Below are positions 16,994 through 24,327 of a stretch of 64,000 bases of DNA, piece after piece. Each line of letters starts with the position of its first letter. Within the stretch, counting starts at the first letter, position 1. Where the stretch lies: contig NZ_JALKAQ010000009.1 of NCBI RefSeq assembly GCF_023016065.1, positions 62,001-126,000 of the forward strand, read 5' to 3'. Made by a program: the position numbers and the translations under genes. Source of the stretch: Marinobacter sp. S0848L. GTDB lineage: Bacteria > Pseudomonadota > Gammaproteobacteria > Pseudomonadales > Oleiphilaceae. The notes beneath the pieces were generated by a model that was not told where the DNA came from, searched no databases, and saw nothing but the letters and a program-made list of their open reading frames with translations.

Positions 16994-17405
16994 TGCTCAT
17001 CATCTCTCAGTCTCAATCCAGTTCAAGTTAACTGGTTCAACAACTATAGTCTGAAATAAGTGGTCTGAAAAGTGGTTTTCACAATGATTCTGGTAGTTTG
17101 AAAAAGGTATACCCTAATCAAACCGCGTAAATACGATAAGACTGTGCCCTTTGCTCTATGCACGGTCACTATGTGTTGTCGCCAGCTCAGTTTATGGGCA
17201 CAGCTTTGGGATTGAGCCTAAACTCGCTGCCTGGCTAGCATTCTGGCTCGGTGCTATGATTGCTGCCGATTTTTCTTTGGTATTAGGGCCTTGTGATACT
17301 GTTTAGATAGTGCCTTACAGCTTTACTGCATAGGACAAACCAAAGCTGGGAAGTATAGTCATTTGGTTGAATTTTAGTCGATTCACTGAATAAGGATAGA
17401 ATAAG
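16994..17405. other. Intergenic region upstream of the serine recombinase, with short repeats
   Basis: A 412-base, AT-rich stretch between divergent genes. Close to the recombinase start there is an inverted repeat CCAGTT-CAAGTT-AACTGG (about 17020-17037) with GTTCAA in direct repeat, then two related direct repeats TCTGAAATAAGTGG and TCTGAAAAGTGG (about 17050-17077). Such grouped repeats are what a res-type site looks like, but no full three-subsite res could be assigned. The rest carries the promoter of the hypothetical gene at 17406 and shows nothing else recognisable. Confidence 0.35.
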
Positions 17406-17747
17406 GTGAGAAAGTGCGTTTATATTTTTTTGGCCTCTTTGTTTCTTTCTGCAAATGCCAAAGCTGAATTTACCGACAGAGAAGCATACTTGGTAAGCCA
17501 GCTTGTCGATTACTGCAGAGCCCACCAAGCATACGCTGATATATTCCTGTCTCTGAAGTTCAAGGGATATCAAAAGCAAGCCATAATCAATTCATTATCT
17601 GAGCTCGATAATCTAAAAGGGGGCATTATCGATAAGGCGTACGCTAGAGATGTACAAGAATCAGAAAAAGATGAGTTTATAGAATCTATCGTATCTGAAT
17701 GTTACGACGAAGGGTTGGAGTTGTTGACCAGTGGAAAGATTAAGTAA
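17406..17747 (+). CDS. Hypothetical secreted protein, AT-rich
   Basis: A 113-residue protein beginning at GTG with AAGGA at 17392-17396. The N-terminus (RKCVYIFLASLFLSANAKA) is a clear signal peptide with an A-x-A cleavage site; the mature part is about 94 residues, acidic and helical, with two cysteines (YCRAHQ and ECYDEG) that could form a disulfide in the periplasm. I do not recognise a family. It is followed after 26 bases by a second secreted protein, also with two mature cysteines. Both genes are markedly AT-richer than the host and the restriction genes, pointing to a separate origin. Confidence 0.7.
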   Translation: MRKCVYIFLASLFLSANAKAEFTDREAYLVSQLVDYCRAHQAYADIFLSLKFKGYQKQAIINSLSELDNLKGGIIDKAYARDVQESEKDEFIESIVSECYDEGLELLTSGKIK

Positions 17748-17773
17748 AAGATTTATTTAAGGGTGAAAGGTTC

Positions 17774-18310
17774 ATGAATCGGAAGTTTGTTTTTTTAGTT
17801 CTATCTACTTTTTTGTATTTTCCCTTGGCTCATGGGCAAGGCGTAAATGCGGACATGGAGCGTGCAATTAAATCGATGTTCGATAACAGTCCAGACATGG
17901 TCTCCGACTTGCAGGTCCAATATGTCAAGCCAGTTAGTAGGAAGATGATGGTGTCCAGAGTTTCTGATTTCAAAACAATTATAAATATGACTTCTTGCCG
18001 TGAGGCGATATCAATGGTGGAGGCATTTAATAAGTCGGATTCTCTGGATATAAAAAGGTACAACCAACTTTATGAAGATGTTTTCCCCGTTTCGGATGTT
18101 GATCGAAGCTCAGAGTTCAAGAAGGCTTTTGGGGAGGAGTCCTTTTTTGAGTTGGCTTACTGCATGTACCACATTGGTAAATCGTACGGATCTGTTTCCT
18201 CACTAAATGACATATTTTATAAGCCTGTCATTAACCTTCAAACCGGAACCGTAGAAGAAGAGCTGGCAAATAAAATTGCAGAAGAAATTCTCAAAAGTAA
18301 CGGCCTATAG
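17774..18310 (+). CDS. Hypothetical secreted protein, second gene of AT-rich pair
   Basis: A 178-residue protein starting MNRKFVFLVLSTFLYFPLAHGQ, a typical signal peptide, with AAGG a few bases before the ATG. The mature part is predicted mainly helical and contains two cysteines (TSCREA and AYCMYHIG). No motif of a known toxin, enzyme or immunity protein is seen. The 26-base spacing to the upstream gene suggests one transcript. Possible roles include a periplasmic toxin/immunity or superinfection exclusion pair, but that is speculation from location in a defence island. Confidence 0.7.
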   Translation: MNRKFVFLVLSTFLYFPLAHGQGVNADMERAIKSMFDNSPDMVSDLQVQYVKPVSRKMMVSRVSDFKTIINMTSCREAISMVEAFNKSDSLDIKRYNQLYEDVFPVSDVDRSSEFKKAFGEESFFELAYCMYHIGKSYGSVSSLNDIFYKPVINLQTGTVEEELANKIAEEILKSNGL

Positions 18311-18692
18311 TTGCTGGTTTTTAAGCTGATGAGTAGGAATGGTTTTTAAGCCTTCGCGGAGACTGTGGGAGCTGCAATGAACTTTGGCGCAGCAACTTGC
18401 AGAATGGTTTTTTCAGGATCGGGCATTGTTGGCAGCGGTCTGGGCCCTAGAGAGCCAGTGAGTGGGGCACGGTAACGCTCTGTGGTGGAGGCTGAGGAAC
18501 TGTTCCGTTCGGCTTATGCCATGTAATGGCTGACCGCGCGATTAATTCCGCCACAACGTTTTAGGAAGCCCCCATGGCTGGGATTGAGGGCTAAGCAGGG
18601 TTTCCAGCGCAGCGGCCAATTTTGGCCAAAAGCGCTGCAGGGCAGTTGAGGAGTCCTGTTTTTGCCGAAGGCATAGAGCCCCGCACCGTTAT
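18311..18692. other. Non-coding stretch with nested inverted repeat
   Basis: No convincing gene. The main element is a nested inverted repeat at 18605-18637: an inner perfect hairpin GGCCAA-TT-TTGGCC (18614-18627) inside outer arms CAGCGC and GCGCTG. It lies downstream of the Gp2-type gene on the minus strand and could be a transcription stop or part of a replication origin; no nick-site consensus is seen. Confidence 0.35.
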
Positions 18693-19436
18693 TCATCTTG
18701 GATAGATGTGAATTTTCGACTGGGGGTATTCACTGCTCCCTTTTCCTGAGCGGCGGTCACCGTTTGATGACGAGCGCGTCCTGCTATCGCCCCATGGCTT
18801 TAGCAGGCCTTCCGATTTGAACGGGGTCCAGTTGGAGTCTGGGTTTGGCTTGATTCGACTTGTGCTGTAGTCATTTGCGCCGGGGCTACGTCGGCCTTTG
18901 CCGCGCTCTTTCGTTCCGTAGGAGATACGGAACAGGCAGTCCTTGTATAGCTCCAGTTGTTTGCGATTGACCATCGTTGGCTTCTGATAGATGTAAGCAG
19001 TGGCGTTCAGTCGGTTTGCTGTGGGAATGAGGACCCTCTCTGCAATTCGATATGTTGACCTGACCTTGTTACCGTCCACCATGAGCGCGCAATGATAGTG
19101 ATGCTTATGCACGGTTTCCATCTCACGAAACCATGCGTACCCAAGTCGTTGTACTTTGTAGGACTTTGCATTCTGTGGTTTGCGGTTGGGGGCGCAGGTC
19201 AAGCTCTTGCGGATTGATCTGACGAAGCTCGACATAACCTCGTTGCGTGGCGAGTATTCCTGAGGGTGCAGCCCGAAGTACATCACGAAGACCTTGTTGT
19301 GGTAAGACAGCATCGCATCAAGCTGGCCCTTACACGCTTCTAGCATCTGTACACAGCAGCCCGAGTTCTGCATGCTGTTGATGGGGAAGGTGAGTCCATC
19401 AATGGTTATAATTTGATCATAGTGGAATGTCTTCAT
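18693..19436 (-). CDS. Inovirus Gp2 / YagK-YfjJ domain protein
   Basis: A 247-residue protein whose first 190 residues match the YagK/YfjJ-type 'inovirus Gp2' domain. This includes MYFGLHPQEYSPRNEVMSSF, LGYAWFREMETVHKHHYHCALMVDGNKV (in pieces: WFREME, HYHCALMVDG) and the Rep-like H-x-H pattern around HKHHYHC. The C-terminal 60 residues are Ser/Arg-rich and disordered. Such proteins occur in filamentous phages, P4-like satellites and genomic islands; a role in replication initiation is often assumed but not proven. It suggests that the island once replicated, or descends from a phage satellite. It lies downstream of an AlpA-type regulator on the same strand. Confidence 0.8.
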   Translation of the reverse strand: MKTFHYDQIITIDGLTFPINSMQNSGCCVQMLEACKGQLDAMLSYHNKVFVMYFGLHPQEYSPRNEVMSSFVRSIRKSLTCAPNRKPQNAKSYKVQRLGYAWFREMETVHKHHYHCALMVDGNKVRSTYRIAERVLIPTANRLNATAYIYQKPTMVNRKQLELYKDCLFRISYGTKERGKGRRSPGANDYSTSRIKPNPDSNWTPFKSEGLLKPWGDSRTRSSSNGDRRSGKGSSEYPQSKIHIYPR

Positions 19437-19671
19437 CTTCCGGCCACTTGCTTGAAGGCATGACGACTAGTTGGTAGGGGGACACTATTAAAAACCTATC
19501 CACATATAGCCTTCGCCAATTTCATGGTTAGCTGCGCTGGAACTCGTTAGGGCACTCTGGGAACCGAAATTTTTGGGGACAAATTCGAATATCTCGGCCC
19601 CAGCCACCTATCGTTCCAGCGACAATTCTCGTTGACGGCTCGATCCAAAAGCCTATGGCAGTGTTGACGCG

Positions 19672-20886
19672 TCAACTCCCTACCAGCGAACGCAAATGCG
19701 AGATTGAACTGTGCTTGCTTTGGTTTGCCTTCCTGCAGGCCCGCTCCATTTTGTTAGGCTTAACCTGACGAGCCAGCTGTAGAGCACCAAAACAACTGTT
19801 GTATGCATGTTCTGGGTATGCGGCTTCCTCCAGTCGATCCGTTATCCAGCGAACAGCATTCGGTCCGATGTAGTGCGCCAATACGATCAGGCGCTCAGGA
19901 GGCCACTCCCGACTGTTTCGATCGGATGGCGTCGCCATATGGTCGGGGTTGGTAAAGTACTGGCCTCGGCGGGCAATGAAGGCGCGGTCATGCTCTGCCA
20001 CTATGCAATCCCGGCGGAAAACTTGAATCCGGTCTGATGAAGCTGAGATGCGTACTTCCTGCCCGGTTAGCTCGAACGGGACCGAGTAGTGGTAGCCGTC
20101 GTAAATAACGTGGTTATTCGGTGGGACTCTAGCAACGCGGCAATCTGTAAAGCAGGGGCGCTTTGCAGGTAGCAAATTCAAAAATAAGGACTCGACCTCC
20201 TCGAAGTAACGCTCACGAGTCACCTGCAGAGGCAGGGCGCACTGTCGGTTCCAGTCGCTGCTCAAGCGGCAGAGGAGGCTTCTGAGCTGCTCTGCCGAAC
20301 CGGGTTTGTTGGAAGCGACCTTTTCCATGACAAAGCGAATGGCAGAGGTAATTTGAGTCGAGCATCCAGTAGGCTTGGCAAACCGTTTTCCCCGTTTCAC
20401 AACTCGCGTGTCGTATCCCGCCGTTGCGCTCAAAAGGTCGGAGCTGGCGTCCTTGAACTGGAGAATCGTTCGCTCTGTTGTTCCATTCGTTTTTTCGAAT
20501 GTTTGTTGCATGCAGCCGAAGAGCTGATGAGAACTTCGAGCTTCGAACATGTCGAGAATCAAGTAGCCACTCGCAGGTAGCAAGGCGAAAAAGATCCTCA
20601 GGACGACAGGGTCTTTTTTGCCGGGCAACTGGATCTTCGTTTGGACGTCCTCGTGGCTGAGTACCATTTCCTCACCCGGCTTGGCGTGAACCTGACTCCC
20701 TTCAGGGAACTGTTTAAGCCAAGTCTGGTAGTTGGCGCAAAAGCGGGGGTAGCTCATATGGATCTCAGGGTTTTGGGCTTTAACTCCGTCCAGTACAGAC
20801 TTGCGCGAAAAGCCAGCGCGGACTTGGTAATGAACATCCGCCCAGTCCACTTGAGGTGCTTTCTGTTCTTTGGATTTCATCGCCAT
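19672..20886 (-). CDS. IstA-like (IS21-type) protein lacking DDE residues
   Basis: About 404 residues. The C-terminal third is a clear Mu/IstA beta-barrel region: DGYHYSVPFELTGQEVRISASSDRIQVF, then TNPDHMATPSDRNSREWPPER, then a tail like ALQLARQVKPNKMERACRKAN. The N-terminus has an HTH-like unit (MSYPRFCANYQTWLKQ). In the core, by-eye alignment with IstA places Leu-Ser where the first catalytic Asp should be (GEEMVLSHED versus the usual V-D-W/Y). It places Phe-Lys in place of the second (RTILQFKDAS versus D-N) and shows no Glu at the third. It is therefore probably not a transposase but a retained DNA-binding protein. No istB is nearby. A GTG at 20889 directly follows the upstream stop; ATG at 20886 is the start used here. 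Confidence 0.7.
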   Translation of the reverse strand: MAMKSKEQKAPQVDWADVHYQVRAGFSRKSVLDGVKAQNPEIHMSYPRFCANYQTWLKQFPEGSQVHAKPGEEMVLSHEDVQTKIQLPGKKDPVVLRIFFALLPASGYLILDMFEARSSHQLFGCMQQTFEKTNGTTERTILQFKDASSDLLSATAGYDTRVVKRGKRFAKPTGCSTQITSAIRFVMEKVASNKPGSAEQLRSLLCRLSSDWNRQCALPLQVTRERYFEEVESLFLNLLPAKRPCFTDCRVARVPPNNHVIYDGYHYSVPFELTGQEVRISASSDRIQVFRRDCIVAEHDRAFIARRGQYFTNPDHMATPSDRNSREWPPERLIVLAHYIGPNAVRWITDRLEEAAYPEHAYNSCFGALQLARQVKPNKMERACRKANQSKHSSISHLRSLVGS

Positions 20887-20889
20887 CAC

Positions 20890-21159
20890 TTAATCCGCCT
20901 TGACTGAGGAGTTTGTCTGTTGGAAATCGTTTGGGTTGTCGAGCCAAGCCAACAGCTCGCTCAGCAGCCAGTAGTGAGAGCGTGCACTGAGCCGACGTCG
21001 CATAGGGAATGAGCCAAGCTTTTCGAGATCGAAGCGGTAAGCCCGTGACAATCCGGTGATGCGCGCGCACTCCTGCTCGCGTACGGCCCTGTCAGTAAGG
21101 TCGCAGAATTGTCCGCGCCCGGCGTAAGGCGTTTGGGTGGGGTAGGTATCGGTGTGCAT
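20890..21159 (-). CDS. AlpA-family small DNA-binding regulator
   Basis: An 89-residue protein with the AlpA/MerR-like winged HTH: REQECARITGLSRAYRFDLEKLGSFPMRRRLSARSHYWLLSELLAWLD corresponds to the family pattern 'lkeV...tGlSrstiY...G.FP...r.g.r...W...ev..Wl' (key residues G-L-S, G-x-FP and W-L). AlpA proteins act as activators or excisionase-like factors in P4-type islands. The stop codon abuts the start of the IstA-like gene, so the two are coupled. The ribosome site AGGAG is inside an inverted repeat (21163-21195). Confidence 0.8.
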   Translation of the reverse strand: MHTDTYPTQTPYAGRGQFCDLTDRAVREQECARITGLSRAYRFDLEKLGSFPMRRRLSARSHYWLLSELLAWLDNPNDFQQTNSSVKAD

Positions 21160-21162
21160 GGC

Positions 21163-21195
21163 AATGCTCCTGTCTCAGTAAGTTGAGGGAGCATT
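21163..21195 (-). promoter_or_regulatory. Hairpin covering the alpA ribosome binding site
   Basis: AATGCTCC (21163-21170) pairs perfectly with GGAGCATT (21188-21195) across a 17-base loop. On the minus strand mRNA the downstream arm contains AGGAGC, the only good ribosome site for the AlpA-type gene starting at 21159, so folding would hide it. It may alternatively be a DNA operator. Confidence 0.45.
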
Positions 21196-21350
21196 TTCGT
21201 CAAAGTAGTTCAGCGGTGGGGCGTTTCTGTCAGTAACGGATTTCCTTCACTGGCAGTATCGGTTTTGTTTTTCTAACTGATTGTTAAGTATTAACTTTTA
21301 TTTGTAGTTTTTGGGTGGTCAGTTGTGTTGTTGTGCCTATCGGCCTGCGG

Positions 21351-21884
21351 TCATTCCTGCTTCAGAAAGCGTGCAGGGAGATAGCCTTTCTTTGCTAGCT
21401 GATTGGTAACTTTGGGCATGTCACCTTTCTTGACATCAAGACCCGCGACTTCGCAGATGATTTTCATTTGTTGGTGCACAACCTTCAAAGGTGAGCGTTT
21501 CCAGTGGTGGTTCCTTGGTAGCTCTCGGTGGATGAGGTGCCGTTGCTTAGACAATCGCTGTTCCATCTGCTCTTGCCGTTTGTTGCGAGCAGCTTGGGTC
21601 AATTCTCGGCTCGCTTCCTTCAGAAGTTGGTCGCGTATCTGTTTCGAGGCGTCTTTCTCCAGAAGAGGTTCGGTTGCTTGTGCCGGTAATCTTTCTTGGT
21701 CTTTATGCGCGGCATCCCGTGATGGTGTGTCTGGGTAGGGAGGGATTCTGACGTCCCACTTTGAACACGGCTGAGTTCTGTGTTCAAAGCAAAGGTCGAG
21801 TCGAGATAAAGCCTTCAGAGCATCTCCCTCTTTCTGGATTAGCTCCTGCAGGCCATTCTTGTCGTCGCTTGGTTTTTTGGCCAT
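21351..21884 (-). CDS. Hypothetical charged protein at the island right end
   Basis: A 177-residue, strongly basic and hydrophilic protein with a long Gln/Lys/Glu/Arg helix in the middle (residues about 90-130, with RELTQAARNKRQEQMEQRLS) and a C-terminal domain of about 50 residues (SPLKVVHQQMKIICEVAGLD...LPARFLKQE). There is no signal peptide or membrane segment. I do not recognise the family. It is the last gene before attR, on the same strand as the AlpA, IstA-like and Gp2-type genes but about 190 bases upstream of alpA, so it may be first in that set. Confidence 0.6.
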   Translation of the reverse strand: MAKKPSDDKNGLQELIQKEGDALKALSRLDLCFEHRTQPCSKWDVRIPPYPDTPSRDAAHKDQERLPAQATEPLLEKDASKQIRDQLLKEASRELTQAARNKRQEQMEQRLSKQRHLIHRELPRNHHWKRSPLKVVHQQMKIICEVAGLDVKKGDMPKVTNQLAKKGYLPARFLKQE

Positions 21885-22110
21885 GTAGACCGCCCTTGTG
21901 CTTGAGTTCTAAGGAGTGAAGTGGACTGCCAGAGCGGTATGGCTCGACTGCAGGTGTGCGTTGTACGGTTGACCATCTGGTCCAAAAGGAGTGAAAAATC
22001 CTTAAAAAAAACAGCATGGTGGGTCTGCTGGTGGCTTTTGCTACTCTGTCGGTGCGAAGATTATAAACGATCAGCTGCGCCGCAGTCAGTTAGGAAATCG
22101 TCCCAATATT

Positions 22111-22131
22111 CAGGTGCAAAACCTGGAGTGA
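22111..22131 (+). repeat. attR: displaced original end of yicC
   Basis: In frame this reads Q-V-Q-N-L-E-stop, the same peptide and stop as the live yicC gene, but with CAA, CTG and GAG where attL has CAG, TTG and GAA. The bases before CAGG do not resemble yicC, so this is the right-hand junction of the island, carrying host sequence from the crossover onward. Confidence 0.88.
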
Positions 22132-22135
22132 TTTT

Positions 22136-22166
22136 GACGGCGGGGAGGCTGGCCCCGCACGTCTTT
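22136..22166 (+). terminator. Likely original yicC terminator
   Basis: Directly after the attR stop codon. GACG plus GCGGGG pairs with CCCCGC plus CGTC (one bulged A), with loop AGGCTGG, followed by TTT. Its position 5 bases after the displaced yicC stop fits the terminator of the uninterrupted gene; it now ends convergently on usp. Confidence 0.55.
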
Positions 22167-22174
22167 GAGGCCGG

Positions 22175-23053
22175 CTATTCTGCCGGCTTAACCGCTACCA
22201 AGTCCGTTCGTAGATGTGTGAGTACTTTTTCGGCAGTGTTGCCGATGACTCGTGCGGCGAGCCCGGTTTTTCCTGTTGTGCCCATCACCACCATATCGGC
22301 TTTGATTTTATTGGCGACGCTGGGGATGACTTTCTGCGCCGGCCCGGACACGATGTGAACTTGCTCTGGCGTCAGGTGCCAGGTGTTACACAAGTGCTCG
22401 ATTCTTGGTTTGAGTGCTTCTCGGCGTTTCCGCTCGTGGGCGGCGGTGTCGATGATTTCCAGATCAGCTAACAATACCGATGTGTGCAGAGCGTGTACCA
22501 AGTGCAGTTCGCTGCCCATTGCTTTGGCTAAGTGCCAAGCCTGATCGATGATTCGGTTGTTTAACGCCTTTTTAACGGGTTTCTCTGTGCCGAGATCCAC
22601 CGCAGCAAGAATCGGGTGGGCCTTGTTCCATTTGAGTTCGGCCAGCAGCATGACGGGTACCGGGCATGCCCGGATCAAATGCCAATCGGTTGGGGTGTAT
22701 AAAAGCGTTTCTGATCGGTTTTCGGTTTTGATCACAGCGCTTACGCGTTCTTGCTGGCAATAATCACTAATCCACTGATGGATTTGCTTCTCCCACACGA
22801 CACGCACATTAACCTTCAGGTCGGTGCAATCGGTAAGAGCCAGCATTTGCTCCAGCCATTTTTCCCGCATCTCAATTAAGGCCTTCTTGGCTCTTTCCTG
22901 AACCACCGGGTCGTTGGGCAGGGCATCAAGGTATTCATGCACAAACGCCACGATGTCTACGCTGGCACCCGTTGCCCGCGCGAGTTCCACGCCTCGAGAG
23001 AGTGCAATTTGGTGTTTGTGCTGAGGGTCCATGACGATCAGGAGTTTATCCAT
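22175..23053 (-). CDS. Universal stress protein, tandem UspA domains (UspE-like)
   Basis: A 292-residue protein from MDKLLIVMDPQHKHQ, made of two UspA domains (about 1-145 and 150-290). The second domain has the ATP-binding glycine pattern: MGTTGKTGLAARVIGNTAEKVL gives G-2x-G-9x-G-N (residues around 255-275). UspE-type proteins bind nucleotides or lipids and aid survival under stress. The frame is open for 41 codons above this start, but that part is not conserved. It is divergent from gmk and marks the first host gene beyond attR. Confidence 0.9.
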   Translation of the reverse strand: MDKLLIVMDPQHKHQIALSRGVELARATGASVDIVAFVHEYLDALPNDPVVQERAKKALIEMREKWLEQMLALTDCTDLKVNVRVVWEKQIHQWISDYCQQERVSAVIKTENRSETLLYTPTDWHLIRACPVPVMLLAELKWNKAHPILAAVDLGTEKPVKKALNNRIIDQAWHLAKAMGSELHLVHALHTSVLLADLEIIDTAAHERKRREALKPRIEHLCNTWHLTPEQVHIVSGPAQKVIPSVANKIKADMVVMGTTGKTGLAARVIGNTAEKVLTHLRTDLVAVKPAE

Positions 23054-23197
23054 GCGCTTTATCCATCCTTTGTAAGAGAATTGAATCCATAATATCAGCT
23101 GCCAATGGGGTGGGGTGCGGAGGTAAGTCAAACCTCGTATAATTGCGCGCTTTCTGGCCGTTTCAAAGGCCGCCAATTGATGTGCAGGAGAGGTTGA

Positions 23198-23836
<639 letters not shown>

Positions 23837-23940
23837 CCGCTGAAAGATGCACAGATAACGGTTTGCCGCTGTATACAAATTGAACCGGCAGCAGTAAACT
23901 ACGCGGTCTAGTTAAAGTACTTGTTATTTCGGGGAACATA

Positions 23941-24153
23941 ATGGCACGAGTTACCGTTGAAGATTGTCTGGAACATGTAGATAACCGCTTCCAGCTGGTT
24001 ATGCTGGCTAGCAAGCGCGCCCGCCAGATCGCCACCAAGGGTTCTGAGCCAATGGTGCCGGAAGAAAACGACAAGCCAACGGTTATCGCCTTGCGCGAAA
24101 TCGCCGAAGGAAAAGTTTCTCGCAGTCTGCTGACCGAAACAGAAGAAGACTAA
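23941..24153 (+). CDS. rpoZ: RNA polymerase omega subunit
   Basis: A 70-residue subunit that helps assemble RNA polymerase by holding the beta' chain and forms part of one ppGpp site. [30 protein letters not shown] is canonical. It is shorter than the E. coli protein (91) at the acidic tail, as in many relatives. A terminator follows at 24267-24295, before spoT. Confidence 0.97.
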   Translation: MARVTVEDCLEHVDNRFQLVMLASKRARQIATKGSEPMVPEENDKPTVIALREIAEGKVSRSLLTETEED

Positions 24154-24266
24154 GCTCAAATCCATCAGGTATACGAAGAATTACCTGCTGGAGCGCGAGA
24201 AGCATTGAAATCTGTCTCTGCGGTTTTATAGTGTAACTATAGAAGCCAGCGGGAAAGACAAGGAAG

Positions 24267-24295
24267 AGCCCGGATGTTCGCATTCGGGCTTTTTT
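24267..24295 (+). terminator. Intrinsic terminator after rpoZ
   Basis: A 10-bp stem (AGCCCGGATG with CATTCGGGCT) with a TTCG tetraloop and a run of T. The ATG at 24274 inside this hairpin is not a real start of spoT. Confidence 0.85.
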
Positions 24296-24327
24296 GTCCC
24301 TGGCATAAAGAACTTAGTGGAGGCGCG

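Larger units (their letters stand above)
5722..22131. mobile_element. Integrative genomic island in the yicC 3' end
   Basis: About 16.4 kb bounded by an imperfect direct repeat of the yicC terminus (18 of 21 positions identical). It has a tyrosine integrase next to attL and contains a type I restriction-modification module with a DUF4268 nuclease-like gene and an Abi gene, a serine recombinase, two AT-rich secreted hypotheticals, an inovirus Gp2-type gene, an IstA-like pseudo-transposase, an AlpA-type regulator and an unknown basic protein. No structural phage genes, relaxase or conjugation genes are visible, so self-transfer is not supported. The 3' end of yicC is a known integration site of SXT/R391-mobilised islands, which use the same logic; homology to those was not tested. 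Confidence 0.88.

Noticed and set aside
19672-20886. An active IS21 insertion sequence
   Set aside because: No istB gene, no terminal inverted repeats noticed and the DDE residues appear lost.
5722-22131. The island as an intact prophage
   Set aside because: No capsid, terminase, tail or lysis genes are present; the Gp2-type gene alone does not make it an inovirus.
24227-24241. Palindrome TATAGT-GTA-ACTATA between rpoZ and spoT
   Set aside because: Short and AT-rich, with no linked regulator or clear promoter geometry; kept only as a note.
24274-24327. N-terminal extension of SpoT from the ATG at 24274
   Set aside because: This ATG lies in the stem of the rpoZ terminator; GTG at 24328 has a GGAGG site and begins the conserved protein.
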